Shown here one piece after another: positions 1 through 7,855 of a stretch of 64,000 nucleotides of DNA. Made by a program: the position numbers and the translations under genes. Source of the DNA: Rhizobium sp. ZPR4 (GTDB taxonomy: Bacteria; Pseudomonadota; Alphaproteobacteria; Rhizobiales; Rhizobiaceae); the NCBI RefSeq assembly GCF_040215725.1, contig NZ_CP157969.1:496001-560000 (forward strand). The letters run 5' to 3'. The notes under the pieces are model-generated. The model did not search any database and was not told the DNA's origin. It was given only the letters and a program-made list of their open reading frames with translations. Every line of letters begins with the position of its first letter. Position 1 is the first letter of the stretch.

Positions 1-550
1 CGCGCTCTGCGGCTGAAGCAACGATCAGACCGCGGCAGGCGCGTAGCGAAAGCTGTCTTGCGGCAGCCTCGATCCAGGAGAGTGTACGATCGCCTCCCTG
101 AAAGGTGGCATAGAGAGGGAGGTTTAAGCCCCGCGCCAGCCATGCCAGTGCATCGAAACGCGTGTATTCATACTCCTGGGCAAGCAGCAGATCGCATCTG
201 GAGCGGGAAAGGATCTCGCGGAAGGCGGAAAGCGGCGTTGCACACCAGCGCCTCAGGCTGTAGGCGGCAGACGAATGGCCTTGCCAAGGCCGCCTTGCCG
301 GTGCAACCCAGATCGGTGTCCCCGTACCCGAGTGTTCGTAGCACTCAATCCTGTTCACCCGCTCGGATACACAGACGATGATCGGCTTGTGGCCTACCGA
401 ACTCAGCGCCGCCGCATAGCCGAACAGCCAGCCTCCCGTCATCCGCTCGACGAAGTCCTGAAGTTCAAGCCCGATCGGCTCGAGAAACTCTTCGATCACA
501 TCGCCCCACGGGAAGAGGGCGATCACCTTGGACGTCTGGTAACCTGTCAT
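1..550 (-). CDS. GT4-like glycosyltransferase, N-terminal part (cut by window start)
   Basis: Reading the minus strand from ATG at 550 gives an open frame to the window edge, at least 183 residues. It begins MTGYQTSKVIALFPWGDVIE and includes a GYAAALSSVGHKPIIVCVSE stretch and a segment (LYATFQGGD) typical of the N-terminal Rossmann domain of GT-B retaining glycosyltransferases. It probably adds a sugar to a lipid-linked or polymeric glycan in the cytoplasm. Its ATG overlaps the TGA of the upstream methyltransferase (ATGA, 547-550), so it is the last visible gene of the coupled operon running from 6725. The catalytic C-terminal domain lies outside the window, so donor and linkage cannot be guessed. 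The GT4 assignment is by resemblance only. Confidence 0.7.
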   Translation of the reverse strand, partial: MTGYQTSKVIALFPWGDVIEEFLEPIGLELQDFVERMTGGWLFGYAAALSSVGHKPIIVCVSERVNRIECYEHSGTGTPIWVAPARRPWQGHSSAAYSLRRWCATPLSAFREILSRSRCDLLLAQEYEYTRFDALAWLARGLNLPLYATFQGGDRTLSWIEAAARQLSLRACRGLIVASAAER

Positions 551-1287
551 TTGCGCCAGGCAAAGGCGGTCTCGGTGCCGCGCGTGGAGGGCCGGTGCAG
601 CAAGTAACCAAGGAAGGTGACGGGCGCCGCCAGCGCATAGAGGACTTTTCGGCGCCGGCGTCCGATGCGGGAAAACGAGACGTCGTGGAAGAAAGCTGTG
701 GCGGCGTTGATGAAGGTGGCGCGCCGTTCCGGGCGTCTGTCAAAAAGCGCCGTGAGTTCCGGGTCCCGGTATCCTCGCCTGACATGGCCCCATTCGCGCA
801 TCAGCTCGCTTTCATGCGGGCAATGGCGTTTCATGACGCTGAAATAGGGGTAGTGCCAATTGAGCTCAGGGGTGGAGATCAGGACATACCCGCCTGGCCG
901 TACCACCCGCAGCGCCTCCTGTGCGGCGCGGCGGTCGTCCTCGATGTGCTCCAGCACATCGAACATGGTGACAATATCGAAACTGTCGTCGTCCATTGGC
1001 AGCGAGCAGGCGTCACCGCAGATGAAGGTCGATTTCGCCCAGGAGGGCTGATGGTCGGCCAGTTCGGGGTCGATATCGAGCGTGACGATTTCGGCTTCCG
1101 GATAAAGGATGCTGGCAAGACCGCTGCGACCGCCGCCGATTTCCAGCACCCGTCCGGTGCCTCCCGTTTCAAGCGGCGCGACCCGATGGATGGCGCGCAT
1201 CTTTTCGCGATAGAACAGACCGTCCGTCAAGCCGTTCGGATAGGGGTTCCCGGACAAAAACTGGCCAAGCGCTGCTTTCTTGATCAT
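547..1287 (-). CDS. Class I SAM-dependent methyltransferase
   Basis: This 246-aa protein has motif I VLEIGGGRSG (about residues 47-56), an acidic motif II region (TLDIDPE) and a FDIVTMFDVLEHIEDD segment (about 103-118) typical of the Methyltransf_11/25 family. The C-terminal part carries a hydrophobic stretch (about 216-232) that could sit on the inner membrane. It is coupled by 4-bp ATGA overlaps to both neighbours (1284-1287 and 547-550), so it belongs to the glycan operon. By context it may methylate a sugar or cap a glycan chain. No substrate can be read from the sequence. Confidence 0.85.
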   Translation of the reverse strand: MIKKAALGQFLSGNPYPNGLTDGLFYREKMRAIHRVAPLETGGTGRVLEIGGGRSGLASILYPEAEIVTLDIDPELADHQPSWAKSTFICGDACSLPMDDDSFDIVTMFDVLEHIEDDRRAAQEALRVVRPGGYVLISTPELNWHYPYFSVMKRHCPHESELMREWGHVRRGYRDPELTALFDRRPERRATFINAATAFFHDVSFSRIGRRRRKVLYALAAPVTFLGYLLHRPSTRGTETAFAWRK

Positions 1288-2594
1288 CGCGATATTCCTT
1301 TTTCAGCCGTTGCGGCTGTCCCCAGCGGGGTTCGCCGCATTCTCCAGCCGAAGCGCAGCAGAAACTGCAGGCCGGCGAGCCAGCCCTCTACTTCGGCCGC
1401 CAAAATTCCGAGCCTGCCCGGAGGCCCTTCGAAGAGCGCCTTGACGAAGGTCTTGGCAAAATAGACCGGCAGCTGCTTGCCGATGCGCACGATGTTTCCG
1501 CGGTCGCCGAAATTATCGTATTGCGTCACAAGGGCCGCGACGTGGCCCTTCATATAGGCTCTGATCTGCCGCTTGAGGCCGGGCCAGTCGCTGCGATGGT
1601 GGTGGAAGACAACGGCCCGAGGCTCGTAGAGGCACACACCACCAGCTACCAGCAGCCGGTACCAAAGCTCAGAGTCTTCGGAGCATCCCGCCGCTCCCGC
1701 GCCGAGGCGCTCATCGAACAGGCCGACCCGCTCGAATACGGAGCGTCGAAAGGCCATGTTGGCGCCGGCGCCGATCTTCCAGACATGCGCCCCGCTCGGC
1801 CGCGTCTCCTCAAAGAAGCGCCTGTCGAAGGTGAGCGGCACGAAAGTCGAACCAAAGCCGCCCATGGTGAACTGAAAGGAGCATTGCGCCGCCGTATCGA
1901 GACGCGCCGGCAGCACAAGACCGGTAAACGCCTCAACGTCCCGTTCCGCAAAGGCGCGCGCGATCTCGGCGGTCCAGCCCGGATGCGCTTCGACGTCGTC
2001 GTCGGTGAAGGCGATGATATCAAAGCGGCTTATTTGAACGCCGGTGTTCCGGGCTCGGCTTAGACCGGCATGGGGCTCGTGGACATAGCGAAAATCGGGG
2101 AATTGCCTGCAGATGTCCCTCGCATTCCCATCGTGAGAATTGTCGACGACGACGACCTCACCTGGAGGGCTGCGTTGTGCTGCAAGGCTGCTCAGACATT
2201 TGCTCAGAGCCGGACCGCGATCGCGAGTGCAGATGACCACGGAAATGTTCTGCGCGGAAGCGGAGGATGGAGCTGCGATCGCGTCGAGCGCCTCCACCAG
2301 ATTTTGCGCCCCAAGCGCCGCCTCCAGAGAGAGCGCAGGCTTTGGCTGTCCTTCATAGGTGGCGCGCAACGGTGCGCCTAGCCCAATACTGCGCGCCTGG
2401 AGCTGCGCGGCCGCATATTCGGCAGCAAGCTGGCGCAATTGAGAGGTCCCGTAAGGTAGCTCGTCCTCCAGGGACGCCCGTGCTCCCAGCGGCAGGTTTT
2501 TCCACCAGAAGATCGACAATGCGGGCTCGCGAGCGTTCCCGATATCGGCGTCCGCAAGATCGATGTGCCTTACCTCAAAGCGTTCTGTCCTCAT
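1284..2594 (-). CDS. GT2-family glycosyltransferase with N-terminal extension
   Basis: This is a 436-aa protein. The first ~110 residues are a poorly conserved extension; the GT-A domain starts at ISVVICTRDRG (about residue 116), followed by VVVVDNSHDG and the metal and nucleotide-sugar site TDDDVEAHPGW (DXD). Further on come GAGANMAFRR and SEDSELWYRLL, as expected for GT2 catalytic cores. The C-terminal ~60 residues are basic and hydrophobic. It overlaps its upstream neighbour by 4 bp (2591-2594) and its downstream one by 4 bp. It shares overall architecture with the next upstream gene, suggesting an old duplication with diverged specificity. Confidence 0.88.
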   Translation of the reverse strand: MRTERFEVRHIDLADADIGNAREPALSIFWWKNLPLGARASLEDELPYGTSQLRQLAAEYAAAQLQARSIGLGAPLRATYEGQPKPALSLEAALGAQNLVEALDAIAAPSSASAQNISVVICTRDRGPALSKCLSSLAAQRSPPGEVVVVDNSHDGNARDICRQFPDFRYVHEPHAGLSRARNTGVQISRFDIIAFTDDDVEAHPGWTAEIARAFAERDVEAFTGLVLPARLDTAAQCSFQFTMGGFGSTFVPLTFDRRFFEETRPSGAHVWKIGAGANMAFRRSVFERVGLFDERLGAGAAGCSEDSELWYRLLVAGGVCLYEPRAVVFHHHRSDWPGLKRQIRAYMKGHVAALVTQYDNFGDRGNIVRIGKQLPVYFAKTFVKALFEGPPGRLGILAAEVEGWLAGLQFLLRFGWRMRRTPLGTAATAEKGISR

Positions 2595-3814
2595 GAATTG
2601 CGCTCCCGGATCGACCTGATACGGGCGCGGGAGCGATCATATTCGCCGGCAAGGCCGTAGATTCCGCCCCACAGCTCAGCAATGCCGAAACGCAGCTCAT
2701 GGCCGCGAAGCCGGCGAGCCGCGCGGGCAAGCGCCTTCAACTGGTCGAAGAACCACCAGCGGACCATGGCGCGATGGCGCGCCCGCATTTCATTATCGGT
2801 GCGATAGCTTTTGACGAGAAAGGCCATCATGCCGAGGCCCCAGGTCCAGTATTGCCGCCGGAGCTGCGGAATGGTTTCGCGATGCTCGTGATAAACGGCA
2901 TATTCCGGCTCATAGATCATCGGGCGTCCGGAGCGTAGGACGCGGTAGAAGATATCGAGATCGCCGCCTCCGGGCAGCGGCGCTCCCGTATCGAGCGCCT
3001 CATCGAAGCCGCCAAGCTCGATCAGCAATTTGCGGTCGAAAGCCATGTTGCAACCGGCCCCGAGAATCCCGGCGCCGACGGGATGGAGCGGGTTGTCAAA
3101 GCGGGCCTTGTGAAACTCCCTTCGCGCAAAGCCGCGACCGAACCCTCCACGCCGCTCGAAAAAGATCTGCGCCTCGGTGTCGAGACGAAACGGCAGCACG
3201 AGGCCTGTGAAGCCGCCGACGCCGGGGTTGTCGCTGCACGCCTTGGCAAGGCCCGAAAGCCAATTACGGTCCACCACGACGTCATCATCCAGATAGGCGA
3301 TGACATCGCCCCAGGCCGCATGAAGAGCGGCATTTCGAGCGAAATCCAGCCCGGCCTTCGGTTCGAAAACGTAGCGGATATCCCGGAAATTCCCGACGGC
3401 TTCGCGCGTGGCCGCATCCACCGAGGCATTGTCGACCACGATGATTTCGACGAACTGGAAGGGAGATTCATCCCGAATCTGATCGAGCGAGCGCAGCAAC
3501 CGGGAAAGACGCTGCGCACGATCCTTGGTGCAGATCGCGATGCTGAGGCTGGGTAGCGTCGTCTCGTTCGCGGGTAAGCGCGCCCTCAGCTCCTCCTCCA
3601 GCTTTGCAACGAGGATGCGCTCCGCAAAGCGCTCGTCGGCAAGGGCTTTCAGGCTTTCGGCCGACAGCATCGGGCCAGCGAGCTGCTCGATCATTTCAAA
3701 TCCGATCAGCCGGCCCTGCCATCGTGCGATCAAGCCGACACCGGTCTGCTCAGCCGAGAGTTCAATCGGTGCCAGGGGCTCCGACAACTCGATATCAATA
3801 AGCTTGTAACTCAT
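2591..3814 (-). CDS. GT2-family glycosyltransferase with N-terminal extension (paralogue of previous)
   Basis: I chose the ATG at 3814 (407 aa); an in-frame GTG lies one codon upstream at 3817, and a GGGAG sits about 7 nt before the ATG. After an N-terminal domain of ~95 residues the GT-A core begins LSIAICTKDRAQRLSRLL, with IIVVDNAS, the DXD site YLDDDVVVD and GAGCNMAFDRK. The start lies inside the end of the upstream ABC exporter gene (about 20 bp overlap), indicating translational coupling. It is probably a cytoplasmic or membrane-associated transferase in the same glycan pathway. Donor and acceptor are unknown. Confidence 0.88.
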   Translation of the reverse strand: MSYKLIDIELSEPLAPIELSAEQTGVGLIARWQGRLIGFEMIEQLAGPMLSAESLKALADERFAERILVAKLEEELRARLPANETTLPSLSIAICTKDRAQRLSRLLRSLDQIRDESPFQFVEIIVVDNASVDAATREAVGNFRDIRYVFEPKAGLDFARNAALHAAWGDVIAYLDDDVVVDRNWLSGLAKACSDNPGVGGFTGLVLPFRLDTEAQIFFERRGGFGRGFARREFHKARFDNPLHPVGAGILGAGCNMAFDRKLLIELGGFDEALDTGAPLPGGGDLDIFYRVLRSGRPMIYEPEYAVYHEHRETIPQLRRQYWTWGLGMMAFLVKSYRTDNEMRARHRAMVRWWFFDQLKALARAARRLRGHELRFGIAELWGGIYGLAGEYDRSRARIRSIRERNS

Positions 3815-5618
3815 CACCCAACTCCCGGCCGCTGCGGCGGCCGTGTTGAAATTCGTGGAGCCTGGAAAAATGTCCCTGCCGTTTGAAGAGCTCGTCCGGC
3901 GAACCGGCCTCGACCACGCGACCTTTTGTCATGACGATGATCTGATCGGCCGCCAGAACGGTCGAAAGCCGGTGAGCGATCACGACAACGGTACGGTTAT
4001 GCGAGTATTTATCGAGCGCCAGCTGAAACGCCTGTTCGGTTTCGGCATCGAGCGCGTTCGTCGCCTCATCCAGCAGCAGAATATCGGGATTTCGAAGGAT
4101 CGTTCGGGCGAGCGCCACGCGCTGCCTTTGCCCGCCGGACAGGCGCATTCCCTGGTCGCCGATCCGTGTCTCGTAGCCATCCGGAATGAGGCGGATGAAA
4201 TCGTCCGCCTTGGCGATTTCGGCAGCCTTGCGGATCTCGTCCGGCCCGGCATCCAGATCGCCATAGGCGATGTTGGCTGAAATCGTGTCATTGAAGAGGT
4301 GGACCTCCTGCGACATCAGCGACAGACGCTTGCGCCAGCTGCTAAGATCGAATTCGGGAAGAGGCATACCGTCTGCCACGATCGCGCCGGATGTCGAATC
4401 CATGAAGCGAAAGAGCAGCGCCATCACGGTGGATTTTCCTGCCCCGGACTCACCTACGATCGCCGTGGTCTTGCCGGCGGGAATGCTGAAGGAAACATCC
4501 TCCAGCGCCAGCGGCTGTCCGGGCGCATAGCGGAATGAGACATTGCGGAATTCGACGGCTTTCCTGAAGCCAGGCGCCTGTACATGCCCCTCCGAGAGAA
4601 AAGGCCTCTCCGTTGTGCGGAGGAAGTCATCGACATCGTCGATGCTGCCGGCGAGCCCATCGAGCGCGATCTTCGATTGCAGCAACTCCCGGGTCGGACC
4701 TTGCAGACGATATAGCAGTGAGAGAAACGCGGCTAGCGCCGCAATGCCCAGGCCCACCGATTGAGCGACGAGAACGAGCGCGCCGATCAGGATTGTAATC
4801 GAGATTTCCGAGACAGGTCCCGGTGTCGCCCACAACATATCGAGCTTCAGAAGGCGTCGCCGCACATTGTCGGAAGTTTTCCGGAAACGGTTACGTTCAT
4901 AGTCCTCCTGGGCGAAGGCGCGGATCAGTTGCAGCGCGTTGATGCTCTCCCACATCCGCAGGCCGAACTGCTTGTTTTCCTCGACGACGGCCTTGCCGGT
5001 TTCATCTGCGCGGCGCGTGGCCAGGCGAATGGCCATGGCCGCGAAGAGCAGGAACATCATCGAGAAGAAGGTCAGCCGGACGGAAATCAACAGCATCAGC
5101 AGCATGAAGACGACGAAGGTGCAGAAGCAGATCATCAAACGATAGGCGAGACTTAAGGCCTGACTGACCTTCCAGGTATTGTTGGCAATCGTCGTGATGA
5201 TATCGGAGCGTTTGTTTTCCGCCCGATAGTCGATGCACGAGCTTATCGTCTGATCGAAGACCCTTGCTCTTAGCCGATGCGCGACGAGACCATCGATATA
5301 CCGGGTCACCCAGGTATTGATGAGATGGACGGCATTCTTGAGGAGGATGCTGACGCACAGAACGCCTACCAGGAATGCCGTCAAATGGCTTTGCGGAACG
5401 GGCGCGAGAAGGCGGTCGAAAGTTCGCTGCCATTCTCCCCCCTGCGCCGCTGCTGCGCCGAGGCTCTGAATGAGGGGAATGAAGAGAAAGAGGCCTGCTC
5501 CCTCAAGGACCGCGGCGGCAAGGCCGAGCCCGACGATGGTTGGCCCTGCCCAGGCAGGCGCCTCCGCCAGGCGCAAGAGCCGTTGCAGCCGTGTGAGAAA
5601 CGAACCGTCCGACCTCAC
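3795..5618 (-). CDS. Type-I ABC exporter (fused TMD-NBD), MsbA/PglK-like
   Basis: The frame is open to 5714, but I place the start at GTG 5618 because it overlaps the upstream stop as GTGA (5615-5618), giving 607 aa. Residues ~25-310 form the six-helix exporter domain. The ATPase carries Walker A GESGAGKS (389-396), signature LSGGQ (493-497), Walker B ILLLDE (513-518) and H-loop VVIAHR (His549). There is no N-terminal C39 peptidase domain, so it would not itself cleave a double-glycine leader. Half-transporters of this form flip lipid-linked sugars, lipids or peptides as homodimers. Here it would export the product of the surrounding glycosyltransferases. Confidence 0.88.
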   Translation of the reverse strand: MRSDGSFLTRLQRLLRLAEAPAWAGPTIVGLGLAAAVLEGAGLFLFIPLIQSLGAAAAQGGEWQRTFDRLLAPVPQSHLTAFLVGVLCVSILLKNAVHLINTWVTRYIDGLVAHRLRARVFDQTISSCIDYRAENKRSDIITTIANNTWKVSQALSLAYRLMICFCTFVVFMLLMLLISVRLTFFSMMFLLFAAMAIRLATRRADETGKAVVEENKQFGLRMWESINALQLIRAFAQEDYERNRFRKTSDNVRRRLLKLDMLWATPGPVSEISITILIGALVLVAQSVGLGIAALAAFLSLLYRLQGPTRELLQSKIALDGLAGSIDDVDDFLRTTERPFLSEGHVQAPGFRKAVEFRNVSFRYAPGQPLALEDVSFSIPAGKTTAIVGESGAGKSTVMALLFRFMDSTSGAIVADGMPLPEFDLSSWRKRLSLMSQEVHLFNDTISANIAYGDLDAGPDEIRKAAEIAKADDFIRLIPDGYETRIGDQGMRLSGGQRQRVALARTILRNPDILLLDEATNALDAETEQAFQLALDKYSHNRTVVVIAHRLSTVLAADQIIVMTKGRVVEAGSPDELFKRQGHFSRLHEFQHGRRSGRELGDELQAY

Positions 5619-6616
5619 GGGATCGTCTCCGTATAGAGCGGCCGCAACTCGGCGTTTCTTTGCAACCCCCTCAAGCGGGCCTTGAGCCAATCGGGAACCA
5701 GCCTGGCGCGGCAATAGACGTCCAGTATGTTCGGCAGGCTTGAAATCGCCAGGCGTGGCTCCAATGCCAGAAATCGCCTCAACAGATCACAGCCATCGAA
5801 AAATCGCCCGCTGACAAAAGCTCTGACGACCAGCCAGTGGATCATGTCGACCAAATGAGCGTCGAGATCGCTGCCATACTGAGGATATTTTTCGCGATAT
5901 TCGGCAAGGACGATTTCGCATGAAGAGAGCATCCGCTTGACGTCGCTCGACATGTTCGTGTTCGTCATGCGGTAGCCGATCAAGTGCTGCTGTATGACGC
6001 GGAATTCGTAGTTTTCCGCGATTCTGAGGCAGATCAGAAGGTCCTCGCAGCCCTGGGCGTTGCGTGCCCTTAAGGACGGGTCGAACTGCCCGGCTTTTTC
6101 GAATGCGGAACGACGCATGAGCATCGAGCTGCCATTGCCGACGAAATTGTTTCTGCACATGCGCTGGAGCACATGTCCTTCATGGCTCGGCCGGTTATGC
6201 AGGGAAAATACGCGGCTATGTTCGTCGATGAGCGCGTACCAGCAATAGGCCAATCCAACCGCTGGTCCGCCCTCATCAAGCGCTTGCCATTGAAGGGCGA
6301 TCTTTGCCGGAGCCCATAAATCGTCGGCATCGACAAATGCGAGAAACTCGGCGTCGGTCGCCGCCGCACCATTGTTGCGCGCCACGGCGACACCGCTATT
6401 GGCCTGCCGAAGGACCCGGATTCGTGGATCCTGCTTCGCGTATTCGGCCACGATGGATAGAGATCGATCCGAAGAACCGTCATCGACAATGATGATATCA
6501 AGCGCCTGATGCGTCTGGCGACAGATGCTGGCCAGGGTCGCACCGATCGTTCGTTCGGCGTTGAACATCGGCACGACCACCGCAACCGTGGTACTTCGCT
6601 TAGCTCCCACAGTCAT
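5615..6616 (-). CDS. GT2-family glycosyltransferase
   Basis: The frame is open to 6706, but the best start is ATG 6616 (333 aa), preceded by AAAGG 6 nt upstream and directly followed by the GT2 core TVAVVVPMFNAERTIG. Motifs seen are IIIVDDGSSD (~37-46), NSGVAVARN and the DXD site FVDADDLW. The start lies inside the end of the small ORF 6600-6725, so translation is probably coupled to it. Unlike the two other GT2 proteins in the operon it has no N-terminal extension. It is the first enzyme gene of the glycan operon. Confidence 0.88.
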   Translation of the reverse strand: MTVGAKRSTTVAVVVPMFNAERTIGATLASICRQTHQALDIIIVDDGSSDRSLSIVAEYAKQDPRIRVLRQANSGVAVARNNGAAATDAEFLAFVDADDLWAPAKIALQWQALDEGGPAVGLAYCWYALIDEHSRVFSLHNRPSHEGHVLQRMCRNNFVGNGSSMLMRRSAFEKAGQFDPSLRARNAQGCEDLLICLRIAENYEFRVIQQHLIGYRMTNTNMSSDVKRMLSSCEIVLAEYREKYPQYGSDLDAHLVDMIHWLVVRAFVSGRFFDGCDLLRRFLALEPRLAISSLPNILDVYCRARLVPDWLKARLRGLQRNAELRPLYTETIP

Positions 6617-6725
6617 TGCCACCTTTGGCGACGAGGCCGACGAACCCGATGATACCGTTGCCGACGGAAGCATTGGCAGATGCCGGGGCTGTGATGCCGC
6701 TTTCAAGGACGCCGTTCATGTTCAT
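6600..6725 (-). CDS. Small 41-aa ORF at head of glycan/ABC operon, unknown function
   Basis: ATG 6725 is preceded by an excellent ribosome site (GGAGAAGG, 3 nt before the ATG). The ORF encodes 41 residues that begin MNMNGVLESGITAPASANAS and continue through a glycine-rich hydrophobic patch (GIIGFVGLVA) to the tail KGGNDCGS. Codon use looks coding: by my count 29 of 41 third positions are G or C. It overlaps the start of the downstream GT2 by 17 bp. It may be a secreted or modified small peptide handled by the adjacent ABC exporter and glycosyltransferases, or only a leader ORF for coupling. I do not recognise a family. A longer in-frame start exists upstream but lacks this ribosome site. Confidence 0.55.
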   Translation of the reverse strand: MNMNGVLESGITAPASANASVGNGIIGFVGLVAKGGNDCGS

Positions 6726-7394
6726 CGACCTTCTCCGCATGCAATACGATAGCGGCCGGGTATGCCGTCGCTTCCATCGCGGGAAACAACTGGCGCAAAG
6801 GTCGGGGCAATCCATGGCATTAGGACCAAAGATTGCGCCTTCGGACTTAGGTCCGGTCATGGATTGGACTTTAGTCTGATGAAAGCGGCTTCCTTGCCAA
6901 AATCAGCGGAACGATTGCCGGCTGCGGTGGTTTTCAGCGAGACTTTTTATGAGCAATTCCAAGTGATCTCACTTCGAAGGGTGATGATTTTGCGGGCGGC
7001 ATCACCATCGCCGCTACCATCCGTATTTCCATTTGGCGGCGATCCATTCAATGCGACACAGCCTCGAAGGCTTACCTGAGTGCCCCTCGTCGACCGCCGA
7101 CACCATGTCAGTCTGCGCGAGCGCAGAAAAAACTGGCCGGCTCCCGCGATGCGATTGCGCCCGAGACCGCAAAACAGGAGCCTCGTCGTAAGCCACGACA
7201 AACAGGGAAAACGTGAGAACGCCAACTGGAGGCGTCAGCAATTTCAAGGCACCGGCGCGCTCGTGGCTGCTGAACGGTGCGACGCAACGGCTGTGATAAC
7301 GCATTGTTGAAGTTTACCCATCGTCGATACCGGCGTACCATCCCTCAGCAATTCCGTTGATGCGCCGATTTCACCGTCAGGCAGGGATGGAAAC
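6726..7394. other. Divergent intergenic region, no gene recognised
   Basis: This 669-bp gap separates the minus-strand glycan operon from the plus-strand molybdenum hydroxylase operon. It holds the phased motifs at 6820-6876. Short open frames on both strands (for example 7014-7304 minus and 7080-7310 plus) show no recognisable domain or convincing ribosome site, and I do not call them. Promoters for both operons should lie here, but no confident -35/-10 pair was picked out. Confidence 0.5.
6820..6876 (-). promoter_or_regulatory. Three phased TTAG/GTCC motifs upstream of the glycan operon
   Basis: A perfect dyad CGGAC-TTAG-GTCCG lies at 6842-6855. A related TTGGACTTTAGTC lies at 6864-6876 and a partial copy TTAGGACCAAA at 6820-6830. 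Centres are about 22 bp apart, roughly two helical turns, which fits side-by-side binding of a dimeric regulator. The block is 95-150 bp upstream of the small ORF start. The regulator is not encoded nearby as far as I can see. The site call is inferred from symmetry and repetition. Confidence 0.4.
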
Positions 7395-7853
7395 ATGCTC
7401 ACTCTGAATATCAATGAGCAATTGCACGAGGTCGATGTCCCCGAAGACATGCCACTTCTTTGGGTGCTGCGGGACCACCTCAATCTGGTCGGTACCAAAT
7501 ATGGCTGCGGCGTCGCCCAGTGCGGCGCCTGCACCGTCCATGTCGCTGGCAAACCGGTGCGCTCCTGCCAGCTGACCGTCGGCGACGTCGGCACCCGTGC
7601 CGTGATCACCATTGAAGGAATTGGCAAGACGCCGAACGGCGCGAAGGTCCAGCAAGCCTGGATGGAAGCGTCTGTACCGCAATGCGGCTACTGTCAGGCC
7701 GGTCAGATCATGTCGGCGACGGCCTTGCTCAACGTCAATCCCCAACCCGACGATTCCGACATCGATGCGGCCATGGCGGGCAATCTCTGTCGATGCGGAA
7801 CCTACATCCGCATCCGCCGTGCGATCAAGAACGCCGCTGCCAAGCCGGCCTGA
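7395..7853 (+). CDS. (2Fe-2S) subunit of a molybdenum hydroxylase (IorA/AldF-like)
   Basis: This 152-aa protein contains both cluster signatures of xanthine-oxidase-family small subunits. The plant-ferredoxin-type cysteines are C38, C43, C46 and C58; the C-terminal cluster is C97-X2-C100 with C132-X-C134 (NLCRCGTY). It passes electrons from the molybdopterin subunit (9216-11501) to the cytochrome c encoded between them. It has no signal peptide, so it probably crosses the membrane with the Tat-signal-bearing large subunit. It closely resembles the small subunits of isoquinoline 1-oxidoreductase and of aldehyde dehydrogenases of acetic acid bacteria. The substrate (aldehyde or N-heterocycle) is not determinable. 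Confidence 0.9.
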   Translation: MLTLNINEQLHEVDVPEDMPLLWVLRDHLNLVGTKYGCGVAQCGACTVHVAGKPVRSCQLTVGDVGTRAVITIEGIGKTPNGAKVQQAWMEASVPQCGYCQAGQIMSATALLNVNPQPDDSDIDAAMAGNLCRCGTYIRIRRAIKNAAAKPA

Positions 7854-7855
7854 TC

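Noticed and set aside
595..1464. Long plus-strand open frame opposite the methyltransferase and GT2 genes
   Set aside because: It lies antisense to genes with clear motifs and has no recognisable domain or ribosome site; it is a high-GC shadow.
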